DNA of 64,000 nt from Sphingomonas psychrotolerans (GTDB taxonomy: Bacteria; Pseudomonadota; Alphaproteobacteria; Sphingomonadales; Sphingomonadaceae): positions 2,232,001 through 2,296,000 of the forward strand of contig NZ_CP024923.1 of the NCBI RefSeq assembly GCF_002796605.1. Reading direction: 5' to 3'. This document shows positions 9,790 through 17,814 of the stretch, in pieces. Each line of letters starts with the position of its first letter. Positions within the stretch are counted from its first letter, which is position 1. The notes beneath the pieces were generated by a model that was not told the DNA's origin, ran no database searches, and saw nothing but the letters and a program-made list of their open reading frames with translations. The position numbers and the translations under genes are program-made.

Positions 9790-10778
9790 TTGCCCTGCTC
9801 GGCGACGGCATAGGCCTGGACGAAGGCACGATCGAGCGTACCCTCGGCGCCGTCGAGCTGCTTCGCCAGATCGGCGTGCCGCGCCTCGATCTCCTGCGCC
9901 TGAAGCGCGTGACGACTTTTCAACAGCCTGCTGTTCTTCGACACCGCAGCGTCGATTACCTGCGGATCGAAGGTGGATACTGCTTGGCGCAGCGACGCCT
10001 GCAATCCCGCGAAAGTCGCGATCAGGTGCCGTTTGACGTCCTGCAGCGAGCTGCTGATCGCCGTCGGCCCCGATAAGAAGCCGCCGACGCCGGAGAGGAG
10101 CAAGTCAATCGCGAGCCGCTGGGTCGGCGCCCATTTGAACGGGTTGTTGCCCGAGCCGCCGATCGTTGTGCGGGTGAGATTGTAGCGGCCCCGCGCGCGA
10201 TCGCGCTCGACCATCAGGTCGGCGATACCAAGCACCATCTGGCGATAGACCGCCCCGGCACGCTCCATCACCTCCACCGGCTCCTCGCTCGACAGCAAGG
10301 ATGCGTCGAGCCCAGCTCCGCGGCAAAACGCCTCCAGCAAAGATTCGCCGCCGGACGCCGCGATCGGCTGCGCATCGACCCAGTCGGTCGGGATCGCGAC
10401 CGACGCCCCGAGCGGCGGCGTCAATACCATTGTCCGCGACGCGTCCGTCACTTCGTCGCCAAGCGGCGCCCGCGTCGCGGCAATGCGGAACCGCCCCATG
10501 CGGAGCGTGAACGGCACTCCGACCGGTACGTCAACCAGGTCGGGAAGCCGGTCGCCGGTCTCATCGTCGAACACGCCGTTGGTGCCGATCGGGCGGATGA
10601 TCAGGCCGTCGGCGGAGGCCGCCACCTGGCAATGCTCGCGTGAGAGAGCGCGGTCCGGATCGGCGATCGGCCAGTCGCATTTGGTGTCGCGGCCGATGCT
10701 GATCGCACCCTCGCGCAACAACCGTGCATCGATCGGCTGGACCGCATCGTCCATGTCGAAGAGCTGGAGCATGTACAT
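9786..10778 (-). CDS. tagH: FHA-domain protein of the type VI secretion TagH/Fha type
   Basis: The N-terminal FHA domain (about 1-110) has the phosphothreonine-binding residues: GR at 29-30, SREH at 46-49 and TNG at 66-68. The C-terminal region (about 160-290) resembles the domain found only in type VI secretion FHA proteins, with RAGAVYRQMVLGIADLM, a conserved NNPFKW, then a helical ATFAGLQASLRQAV segment. In the threonine-phosphorylation pathway such a protein is the kinase substrate that triggers secretion-system assembly. The ATG at 10778 lies two bases after the kinase stop (10781-10783). 330 residues. The absence of other Tss genes here is notable. Confidence 0.82.
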   Translation of the reverse strand: MYMLQLFDMDDAVQPIDARLLREGAISIGRDTKCDWPIADPDRALSREHCQVAASADGLIIRPIGTNGVFDDETGDRLPDLVDVPVGVPFTLRMGRFRIAATRAPLGDEVTDASRTMVLTPPLGASVAIPTDWVDAQPIAASGGESLLEAFCRGAGLDASLLSSEEPVEVMERAGAVYRQMVLGIADLMVERDRARGRYNLTRTTIGGSGNNPFKWAPTQRLAIDLLLSGVGGFLSGPTAISSSLQDVKRHLIATFAGLQASLRQAVSTFDPQVIDAAVSKNSRLLKSRHALQAQEIEARHADLAKQLDGAEGTLDRAFVQAYAVAEQGK

Positions 10779-10780
10779 GT

Positions 10781-12454
10781 CTATGCCGCGCGCTTCGGCG
10801 TGATCTGGATACAAGTGGCGTCGAGCGCGGGCTCCTCGCTGGCCGTGCCGTGCAGCCGCGGCTCGATTTCGGCAGCGAGCTGGTTGAAGCCATCGAACAA
10901 TGCGCCGATCTCGTCGCGGCGGCGATGCGAGATGCGAAGCGCGAAGCCCTGCTCGCGCGCCGCGTCGAAGCTCTGCTGGAGCCGGCGCAGCGGCCGCACC
11001 ACCATCGCGCCGCTCATATAGCCGATAGCCAGCACGACGAGCATGATGATCGAGGCGAGCGCAATCATCAGCGTCCGCGCATTGGCCATCGCCGCATCGA
11101 GCGCCGTGCGCGGGAGCAGAATGTCGACCGAGCCGAAATCGGCGTCGGCATAGCGTATGGGCCGAACGAAGCGCAGCGCCCCGCCTTTCCCGTCCGCCAC
11201 GTTGGTCACCGCGAGGCTTCCATCGTTAAGTCGTTGTTCGCCCGCAGGCGCCGCATAACGCTGCCCGACGCGGCGGGCGTCGCTGGCCGCCCGGATCGTG
11301 CCGCCCGCGTCGACCACGATGATGCCGCGCACGCCGCCATCCTGGCTGGCGGCGGCGACGAACGCCTGAAGCGGCGTCCAATCCTGCTGCTCGGGCGCAA
11401 GCCCCGCATTGTCGGCGAGCGAAACCGCGGCATTCTTGGTCACGAAGGTCGCGATCGTCTCCCCCGAGGCGATCGCCATATGCTCGAGCGCATGCTGCTG
11501 GCGCGTCAGGATCGTCGAGATGCTGAGCAGCAGCGCGATCAAGGTAATGCTCACCAGCGCCAGCGGCAGCTTGAAGCGCAGCGAAAGCCCGCGACGCGTC
11601 ACAGTATCTTCAGCGGTCAGAGCCGCGGTTTCGCGCCGCAGCGCCTGCAGGAGCTGCGCGCCGTCAGCGAAGCGCTGATCGGGCTTTTTGGCGAGCAATT
11701 TGTCGATAACCTGGCGCAGGCCCGGAGGACAATCGGCGGCAGAGCGCTCGATCGGCGCGACCTTCTCCTGTGCGATCTGCAGCGCGAGCGTCGCAAGCCC
11801 GCTGGCGTCGAACGCGATCTTGCCGGTGACCATCTCGTAGAGCACCGCGCCAAGCGAGAACAGGTCCGAGCGCGGATCGACGGGAAGCCCCAGCGCTTGT
11901 TCCGGGCTCATATAACGCGGCGTACCGATCATTTGGCCCGCCTGGGTACGCGCCATCTGGCGATCGGCGATGCCGGCGTCGCTCTCGCTGATCCGCGCCA
12001 CGCCGAAATCGAGCAGCTTGGCGGTCTTGCCATCGGACGAGAGCAGGATGTTCGACGGCTTCACATCGCGGTGGACGACGCCCTGCGCATGCGCCCAGGA
12101 CAGCGCGTCCGCGAGCTGCGCGCCGAGCGCCAGCACACGCTCGAACGGCATCCGGCCCTGCGCCTGCAGCACCATGTCGAGCGGGCGTCCGTCGATCAAC
12201 TCCATCGCGATATAGGGAACACCGTCGGCCTCGCCGACATCGTAGATCGTGGCGATATTGGGATGGTTGAGCGCACCGGCGGCGCGCGCCTCACGCAGGA
12301 AGCGGGCGCCGAGTTCGGGGTCACGGCGATAATCGGGCTTGAGCGCCTTGATCGCGACGACTCGGCCGATATCGGGATCGTGCGCGCGAAACACATCGGC
12401 CATCGCGCCCTCGCCGATCCGCGCTTCGATCCTGTACCGGCCCAGCCTTTCCAT
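10781..12454 (-). CDS. Transmembrane Ser/Thr protein kinase with extracytoplasmic sensor and C-terminal HAMP
   Basis: The 557-residue product begins with a Hanks-type kinase domain (7-275): GEGAMADVF glycine loop (14-22), Lys36 in VAIK, HRDVKPSN (128-135), DFG (149-151) and SPEQ (183-186). A helix at 295-317, an extracytoplasmic domain of about 140 residues, a second helix at 460-482 and a HAMP-like segment (483-535) follow. PpkA kinases share the kinase-membrane-sensor order, but a HAMP with nothing after it is unusual. The ATG at 12454 has ggaagg five bases upstream; a TTG at 12466 is less likely. It is the probable partner of the adjacent FHA and PP2C proteins. Confidence 0.9.
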   Translation of the reverse strand: MERLGRYRIEARIGEGAMADVFRAHDPDIGRVVAIKALKPDYRRDPELGARFLREARAAGALNHPNIATIYDVGEADGVPYIAMELIDGRPLDMVLQAQGRMPFERVLALGAQLADALSWAHAQGVVHRDVKPSNILLSSDGKTAKLLDFGVARISESDAGIADRQMARTQAGQMIGTPRYMSPEQALGLPVDPRSDLFSLGAVLYEMVTGKIAFDASGLATLALQIAQEKVAPIERSAADCPPGLRQVIDKLLAKKPDQRFADGAQLLQALRRETAALTAEDTVTRRGLSLRFKLPLALVSITLIALLLSISTILTRQQHALEHMAIASGETIATFVTKNAAVSLADNAGLAPEQQDWTPLQAFVAAASQDGGVRGIIVVDAGGTIRAASDARRVGQRYAAPAGEQRLNDGSLAVTNVADGKGGALRFVRPIRYADADFGSVDILLPRTALDAAMANARTLMIALASIIMLVVLAIGYMSGAMVVRPLRRLQQSFDAAREQGFALRISHRRRDEIGALFDGFNQLAAEIEPRLHGTASEEPALDATCIQITPKRAA

Positions 12455-12511
12455 TACGCCTTCCAACTGCTGAGAGAATCAGCTTAGCGGCGGGAACTTA
12501 AGGATTTCTTC

Positions 12512-13237
12512 CTATTGGCGGGCGCGCACGGTCGCCGCGATCCGCTGCGCACGTTGAAGATCGCGCAGGATCACCGTGTTGCCCGGATCGAGCGCGTGCG
12601 CGCGTTGCAGCAGCCCCACGGCCTGATTGACCGCGCCGCGATTGAGCGCCGCCAGCCCGGCCGAACGCGCGCGCTGCGCCGCCGCCGGATTGGCGACGGA
12701 CTTTACCGGTGCTGGAGCGGGCGCCGTCGCCGTGGCCTTGGGCCGCGGCGCGGCAGGCACAGGACGCGACGCGCGCTCGGGGGCGGGCTGCGGTCTGGGC
12801 CGTGGCGGCGAACCCGGAATGCGCAGGATCTGCCCCGCGGTGAGCGCCGAGGGATTGGCGAGATCGTTGTAGCGCGCGAGTTGATAGGCCTTCAGCCGGT
12901 TACCGAGCAGGCGCTCGGCCAACTGCTCGATCGTCTCGCCGACGCGGACCGTATAGGGGTAATTGGTCGGCCCCAGCAGTTCCTTCGGATCGCCCGAGAT
13001 CGAATCGCGCAACAACTGCAGCTTCGGGTTCATCGGTTCGCGCTTGAGCAGCGGCTTGAGGCTCTTCTCGGCGCCTTTGTGATCACCCAGCATCAGCAGC
13101 GCCTGGACGCCTTGGATCTCGCTCTCGGCCAGCGGCGCCGGGACCGCGGCCGGCTGCGGCGCCGGCCGTTTCGAGCAGGCGGCGAGCGGCGCCAGGCTGG
13201 CGAACGCGACGAGGCGCAGGAGCGAGCGATAGTTCAT
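12512..13237 (-). CDS. LysM-domain lipoprotein with TPR-like C terminus
   Basis: A 241-residue predicted lipoprotein: signal peptide ending in the lipobox LAAC with lipidated Cys21. A LysM domain sits at 94-141 (YTVRVGETIEQLAERLL, ending GQILRIP) and would bind peptidoglycan. It is followed by a Pro/Ala-rich linker and a short helical repeat resembling one or two TPR units (about 190-240). The ATG start overlaps the preceding gene stop as ATGA (13234-13237), so the genes are translationally coupled. It may place the kinase sensor signal at the cell wall, but that is inference. Confidence 0.8.
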   Translation of the reverse strand: MNYRSLLRLVAFASLAPLAACSKRPAPQPAAVPAPLAESEIQGVQALLMLGDHKGAEKSLKPLLKREPMNPKLQLLRDSISGDPKELLGPTNYPYTVRVGETIEQLAERLLGNRLKAYQLARYNDLANPSALTAGQILRIPGSPPRPRPQPAPERASRPVPAAPRPKATATAPAPAPVKSVANPAAAQRARSAGLAALNRGAVNQAVGLLQRAHALDPGNTVILRDLQRAQRIAATVRARQ

Positions 13238-14883
13238 CGGGCGAGCTTTCGGGAGAGAGAGGTCTGGACCTGCCGCGCATCGAGCACGAGCCGGTCGCGA
13301 AGCGGGGCGGAATTGCAGACGAAAGACTGGAACTCGGTACCACCCAGCGGCGGCGAGAAATAATAGCCCTGGAATTCGGAACAGCCGTGGCGACGTAACC
13401 AGAGATATTCCTCCTGGCGCTCAACGCCTTCGGCGAGCACCCGGATCCCGAGCCCGCGGGCAAGCGCGATGATGCTCTGACAGATCGCCTGGCTGTCGCG
13501 ACGGTGCTCGACTTCGGTGACGAACTGGCGATCGATCTTGATCTTGTCGAAGGCGAGCACGCGCAGCGCTGAAAGGCTCGAGAAACCCGTGCCGAAATCG
13601 TCGATCGCGATATGGATTCCCAAGCCGTGCAGCGTCTCGAACAGGCGTTCGGCACGGCCCACATCGGCGGCCGCGGCACTCTCGGTGAGTTCGATCTCGA
13701 GCAATCCCGCGCGAAGCGAATGGCGCTCGAGCGTGCGCTTGATGAGGGTATGAATGTCGGGCCGGTCGAGCTGATGCGCCGAGACATTGACCGCGACGGT
13801 CAGCGGCCCCTGCCCCAGCCGATGCCAGCTCCGCGCTTCCCGGCAGGCTGCGTTCAGCACCCACAGTCCGACCTCCTCGATCAGCCCCGCGCTTTCGAGC
13901 ACCGGGATGAACAGCCCCGGAGAGACCATTCCGCGCATCGGATTGTGCCAGCGCAACAATGCCTCGGCGCCGATCACTCGCCCGCTCGCCGCGTCGATCT
14001 GCGGCTGATAACGCAGCTCGAACTCGTTGTTGTGCAGCGCCCCGCGCAAATCCTGCTCAAGCGCATAGCGATCGCGCTCGGCAGTTGCCGAGGTCGCATC
14101 GACTCGCTGGACCTGTAGCGGCCCCTCGGTTCCCGCCGCGCATGCCGCCAGCACCCGCGCCAAGGTGGCCGGCGCAGCCTCCTGCAGTGCCGACCATTCG
14201 GCATGATGCACCCTGACCTCGGGCACCAGCTCGCGTCCGTCCTCGTGCATCACGTCGCCCAAGGCATAGCTGATGGCAACCAGCTGGCGCTCGGCCTCGT
14301 CCGCCGATACGCCCGATCCGAGCCATAATGCGAAATGCGAGCGATCGACATGCGCAACCATCCGCGCGTCGCCGACCATCCGGGTGATCCGCTCGGCAAA
14401 ATGCTTCAACGCGCGATCGGCGAGCGCCGGGTCGAATGCGCAGAGCCGGTCGAAATCGTTGAGCGCAATCAGCCCGAGCGTCCCGGCGCCTTCGCGTTTC
14501 ATCTGCACCAGCAAAGGTTCGCGGGTAGGCAGGCCGGTGAGCGCGTGGCGCTGCTCCAGCCGGTCTTCGGTGCTGCGGACGCGATCTTCGAGCAGGGCAG
14601 TCGCGCGCCGCAAGGTTTCCCACGGCGATGTCGCCACCTCGATCCGCGCCAACCCCGCCAGCCGCGCGGCCACCGCCGAGACGCGCCGCCGCATCCGCAG
14701 CGCCGCGCCTAGCGACACGGCCGCCATCGCGCCAAAAAAGAGCGCCGGATAGCCGAGTGCCGCGCCTGCCACGACTCCGGCGCCCGCCAGCAGCCAGCCG
14801 CCGACACGCAAGAACCGGCTCGAACCGCTACCCTCGGGCAAATAAGCACGCCGCATGAGGTGCTTGGTAACGCCGCGACTCAT
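13234..14883 (-). CDS. Membrane GGDEF-EAL protein with degenerate GGDEF (probable c-di-GMP phosphodiesterase)
   Basis: 549 residues: one or two N-terminal membrane helices (27-62), a GGDEF-type domain (about 105-260) and an EAL domain (about 275-530). The cyclase signature is replaced by DRSHF (180-184), so synthesis of c-di-GMP is unlikely. The EAL domain keeps its catalytic residues: Glu307 in AEALLRW, NVS, IELTES, DDFGTGFSS, IKIDRQF and AEGVE, so hydrolysis to pGpG is likely. First gene of the module, starting 46 bases after the GH105 stop on the same strand. The start codon has no clear ribosome-binding site. Confidence 0.9.
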   Translation of the reverse strand: MSRGVTKHLMRRAYLPEGSGSSRFLRVGGWLLAGAGVVAGAALGYPALFFGAMAAVSLGAALRMRRRVSAVAARLAGLARIEVATSPWETLRRATALLEDRVRSTEDRLEQRHALTGLPTREPLLVQMKREGAGTLGLIALNDFDRLCAFDPALADRALKHFAERITRMVGDARMVAHVDRSHFALWLGSGVSADEAERQLVAISYALGDVMHEDGRELVPEVRVHHAEWSALQEAAPATLARVLAACAAGTEGPLQVQRVDATSATAERDRYALEQDLRGALHNNEFELRYQPQIDAASGRVIGAEALLRWHNPMRGMVSPGLFIPVLESAGLIEEVGLWVLNAACREARSWHRLGQGPLTVAVNVSAHQLDRPDIHTLIKRTLERHSLRAGLLEIELTESAAAADVGRAERLFETLHGLGIHIAIDDFGTGFSSLSALRVLAFDKIKIDRQFVTEVEHRRDSQAICQSIIALARGLGIRVLAEGVERQEEYLWLRRHGCSEFQGYYFSPPLGGTEFQSFVCNSAPLRDRLVLDARQVQTSLSRKLAR

Positions 14884-14928
14884 ACGAAGCGGTTAAGGAG
14901 CGCGCCCCCCGGAGCATGACAACGGACG

Positions 14929-16020
14929 CTAGAGCGCAGGCACCTTCCGGTCCGCCAGCTCCGCCGCGAACCACAGCAACGCCGCCTGCCCGTGCAAGTC
15001 GCCGGTCGCCCGCGGACGGTTCAGATAATGCGCGACATTGTCCGCCTTGTTGGTGCCCACGCACACTTCGCTGATCTGACCATCGGGCTGGACATAGGCG
15101 GCAAGCCCGGACCAGGCGCGCTTGTAAGCCCGGGCATAGGCCGGATCGGTGAGGATACCGAGCCGCACGCCGCGCGCCATCGCGAATCCGAACATCGCGG
15201 TGCCCGACGTTTCCTGCCAGCTCTCGGGATGATCGATCAACTGGCGCCACATGCCGTCTTTGGCCTGGTTGGCGAGCAATGCCGCCATCATCTTGCGATA
15301 CCCGGCCTCAATCGCGCCGCGCTCGGGATGCGTCGCGGGCAAATCGGTTAGGATCTCCGCGAACCCCGCCGCGACCCAGCCATTGCCGCGCCCCCAGAAG
15401 AAATGCGCCGCGTCGCCATGGAAAAACAGTCCGTTCGGCTGCTGGAGCCGCTCGACATAGCGCCGCGCCATCAGCGCCGCGCGGTCGAGATATCTGCCAT
15501 CCTTAGAGGCGCGCCAAGCCTGCACCTGCAGCGAACCAATCATCCAGACATCGTCGATCCAGTACCGCGCCTGCGCCGTCAGCCCGTCATCGCCCAGCGT
15601 CGCCCATTGATTGTCGGCGAGCGCCAGACCGCGGCGCAACGCGTCCTTGTCACCGGTCTGGCGCGCGATTTCGAGCGGCCAGGTGCCATAGACGCTGACA
15701 TCGACATGGTTCGCGGTATTCTCGAGGGCGCTCGCCACCCGTTCGCGGGCGATCACCCGGTCGAGCAGCGCCTTGTCGCCGGTGGCCTCGGCAAGTCGCG
15801 CGGCGCCATAGCCCGAGGCGACGTCGGCATAATGCACTCCGCGCGTCTGCGGGATACGCAGCGGTACGATGTCCGGACGGGCGAGATAGGCCTTGGCGGC
15901 CATGCCACCGATCTTCGCCGGTGAGGGCGCGGCGCGGGCGCTGGTCGGCCCATCCGGGCCGGCGACAGCGGCGCCGGTTCCGAGCACAAGCAAGCCCGCG
16001 AGCACGATATTCCGAATCAT
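14929..16020 (-). CDS. GH105 family unsaturated rhamnogalacturonyl/glucuronyl hydrolase
   Basis: Removes the unsaturated uronic acid from oligosaccharides made by pectate or rhamnogalacturonan lyases. The 363-residue product has a signal peptide (MIRNIVLAGLLVLG, cleavage near AVA), then the alpha6/alpha6-barrel motifs YWIDDVWMIG, HFFWGRGNGW and ETSGTAMFGFAMARG, which carry the catalytic Asp and substrate-binding residues of GH105. The ATG at 16020 has a strong ggaggag; an open extension to 16089 is unlikely. It pairs functionally with the GH28 gene 8.5 kb downstream. A palindrome upstream may be its operator. Confidence 0.88.
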   Translation of the reverse strand: MIRNIVLAGLLVLGTGAAVAGPDGPTSARAAPSPAKIGGMAAKAYLARPDIVPLRIPQTRGVHYADVASGYGAARLAEATGDKALLDRVIARERVASALENTANHVDVSVYGTWPLEIARQTGDKDALRRGLALADNQWATLGDDGLTAQARYWIDDVWMIGSLQVQAWRASKDGRYLDRAALMARRYVERLQQPNGLFFHGDAAHFFWGRGNGWVAAGFAEILTDLPATHPERGAIEAGYRKMMAALLANQAKDGMWRQLIDHPESWQETSGTAMFGFAMARGVRLGILTDPAYARAYKRAWSGLAAYVQPDGQISEVCVGTNKADNVAHYLNRPRATGDLHGQAALLWFAAELADRKVPAL

Positions 16021-16059
16021 GACATCTCCTCCCATTTTTGGAAGAGTACCGTGGTCCCC

Positions 16060-16074
16060 CTGTCTGACAAACAG
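16060..16074. promoter_or_regulatory. Palindrome ctgtctgacaaacag, possible GntR-type operator
   Basis: A 15-base near-perfect palindrome (one mismatch between half sites) in the 97-base divergent gap between the GH105 gene and the MaoC gene. Its core GTctgAC fits the GTnnnAC pattern bound by FCD-type GntR regulators, which often control hexuronate genes. Assignment is inference. Confidence 0.4.
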
Positions 16075-16117
16075 AACGGGGGTTGCCAAATTTCAGTTTT
16101 CATCCAAAACTCAACTG

Positions 16118-16567
16118 ATGCTCTATCTGGACGATATCGCAGTCGGCATGAAGCGCAGCTTCGGCGGTTATGAAGTCACCCGCGAGGAAGTTCTCGCCTT
16201 CGCCGAAAAATACGATCCTCAACCCTTTCACCTCTCCGACGAGGCGGCCGCGCAGACCCATTTCGGCCGGCTAGCGGCGAGCGGCTGGCACACTTGCGCG
16301 ATGACGATGGCGATGTTCGTCGAACATATGAAGCTCCATCCGCAGGCGAGCCTCGGCGCAGCGGGGGTCGACGATCTGCGCTGGCTCAAGCCGGTTTATC
16401 CCGGCGACGTGCTGCGCTGCGAGAGCGAAGTGCTCGAAGTACGGCCATCGCAGAGCCGCCCCGAAATGGGCAGCGTGCGCAACAGCATGACTACCTTCAA
16501 CCAGCACGACGAACCGGTGCTGCGCTTCACCGCGCTCGCGCTGATGCGGCGGCGTCCGGCCGACTAG
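16118..16567 (+). CDS. MaoC-like (hotdog fold) enoyl-CoA hydratase/dehydratase
   Basis: A 149-residue single hotdog-domain protein. Residues YDPQPFH (32-38) hold the hydratase-type Asp/His pair, and the loop RLAASGWH matches the MaoC family. Substrate is unknown; such stand-alone proteins act on acyl-CoA thioesters. The ATG at 16118 fits the family N terminus (MLYLDDIAVG), although no good ribosome-binding site precedes it and the frame stays open upstream to 15893. Divergent from the GH105 gene. Confidence 0.85.
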   Translation: MLYLDDIAVGMKRSFGGYEVTREEVLAFAEKYDPQPFHLSDEAAAQTHFGRLAASGWHTCAMTMAMFVEHMKLHPQASLGAAGVDDLRWLKPVYPGDVLRCESEVLEVRPSQSRPEMGSVRNSMTTFNQHDEPVLRFTALALMRRRPAD

Positions 16568-16572
16568 CCCCG

Positions 16573-17109
16573 TCAGTCGCGGCGATCGCGGCGGTTCTCC
16601 CGACGCAGCTCGCGCCGGTCCTGCGTCCGGTCACGGCGGAACTCGCGACGGTCCTGACGGCGATCCTCGCGAAATTCAGGCCGGGTCACCCGCCCCTGCT
16701 GGTATGCCCGGCGATCCTCGCGGCGCTCGGTCCGATACGCGCGGCGGTCGTCGCGCCGCTCGTTGCGGAACTGGCCCCAATTCTCGCGGATCTCGCGCCG
16801 GTCGCCGCGCCAGCCGCTGCGCCGGTTTTCCCAATAGCGCCGCTGGCCATCATTCCAGCGATGCGCACGGCGATCACGGTCGTAGACGTAATAGCCCGAG
16901 CCCGGATAATAATAGTCGCCGTACCAGCCGTAATAGGGGCTGCCGAAGCCGCTCCCATAGCCGCCGCCGTAATAGTCGTCGTCATAATAGCCGGCACTCG
17001 AATAGCCGACCGACACACCCGAATAGCCATAGCCGTCTTCGGTGCAGGCCGCGGCAGTGAGCCCGAGCGCGGCGAGCAGCCCGACGGCGGAGATGCGGCG
17101 TATCCACAT
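16573..17109 (-). CDS. Lipoprotein with Tyr/Gly-rich and Arg/Asp/Glu-rich repeat regions
   Basis: A 178-residue predicted lipoprotein (lipobox TAAAC, Cys about 22). Residues 25-75 are rich in Tyr, Gly and Ser; residues 80-178 are built of short charged repeats such as DRREFRRD and DRRAYR. Low complexity prevents a family call, and no catalytic motif is seen. The ATG at 17109 has gagagg upstream. It lies downstream of apt on the same strand, 83 bases away. Similar proteins occur in sphingomonads as uncharacterised cell-envelope proteins. Confidence 0.75.
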   Translation of the reverse strand: MWIRRISAVGLLAALGLTAAACTEDGYGYSGVSVGYSSAGYYDDDYYGGGYGSGFGSPYYGWYGDYYYPGSGYYVYDRDRRAHRWNDGQRRYWENRRSGWRGDRREIRENWGQFRNERRDDRRAYRTERREDRRAYQQGRVTRPEFREDRRQDRREFRRDRTQDRRELRRENRRDRRD

Positions 17110-17192
17110 GGTGACGATCCTCTCGAGCGTAGCCGCAGGTACGATTAACGGCTTGAGAACGTTTGCGCCGGAAGCGAGGTTCCGCTTCGGCC

Positions 17193-17732
17193 TCAATGCC
17201 CCTCGAACGCCACCAGTGCGTTGACCGCGATCCCCTCGCCACGCAGCGCATCGGCGCCGCCCAGTTCGGGCAGGTCGACCACGAACGCCGCCTGGGTCAC
17301 TTCGGCCCCGGCCTTGCGCAGCAGCCGCACCGCCGCCCGGGCCGTGCCGCCGGTGGCGATCAGGTCGTCGACCAGCAGCACCCGGGCGCCGGGCGCACAG
17401 GCATCGGCATGGATGGCGATCCGATCGGTGCCGTATTCGAGCGCATAATCCTCGGCGATCGTCGCGCCGGGGAGCTTGCCGTCCTTGCGGATCAGCAGGA
17501 CGCCGGTGCCGAGCTTCACCGCCAGCGCCGCGCCGAACAGGAAACCGCGCGCCTCGATGCCAGCGACGAGATCGATCTTGCCCTCGACCTTTTCAGCCAT
17601 CCGCTCGATCGTCAGCCTGAGCCCTTCGGCGTCGAGCAGCAGTGTGGTGATGTCGCGGAACAGGATCCCCGGCTTGGGAAAATCGGGGATGGTCCGGATC
17701 CGCCGCCGGATGTCGTCATTGTCATTCGCCAT
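17193..17732 (-). CDS. apt: Adenine phosphoribosyltransferase
   Basis: Salvages adenine: adenine plus PRPP gives AMP and pyrophosphate. The 179-residue length is typical. The PRPP-binding motif VLLVDDLIATGGTA spans 119-132 and the family N terminus IPDFPKPGILFRDIT is at 15-29; GIEARGF (58-64) is also conserved. It lies downstream of the cytochrome bc1 operon but is separated from it by a strong hairpin that ends only 20 bases before its start codon. Confidence 0.96.
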   Translation of the reverse strand: MANDNDDIRRRIRTIPDFPKPGILFRDITTLLLDAEGLRLTIERMAEKVEGKIDLVAGIEARGFLFGAALAVKLGTGVLLIRKDGKLPGATIAEDYALEYGTDRIAIHADACAPGARVLLVDDLIATGGTARAAVRLLRKAGAEVTQAAFVVDLPELGGADALRGEGIAVNALVAFEGH

Positions 17733-17745
17733 GTGCGTCCCGATC

Positions 17746-17784
17746 CAAAAAGAAATCCCGCCGGGCAGGGCCGCGGCGGGGTTT
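17746..17784 (-). terminator. Intrinsic terminator between petC and apt
   Basis: An 11-bp stem (17753-17763 with 17774-17784) with a GC core. On the minus strand it is followed by a U-rich CTTTTT tract at 17746-17751. It should end the petABC transcript, yet lies immediately before the apt start, so apt may use read-through or a promoter within this short gap. Confidence 0.75.
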
Positions 17785-17814
17785 CGTCAGTTCAGCGATG
17801 TGGTGGTCCCGGCT

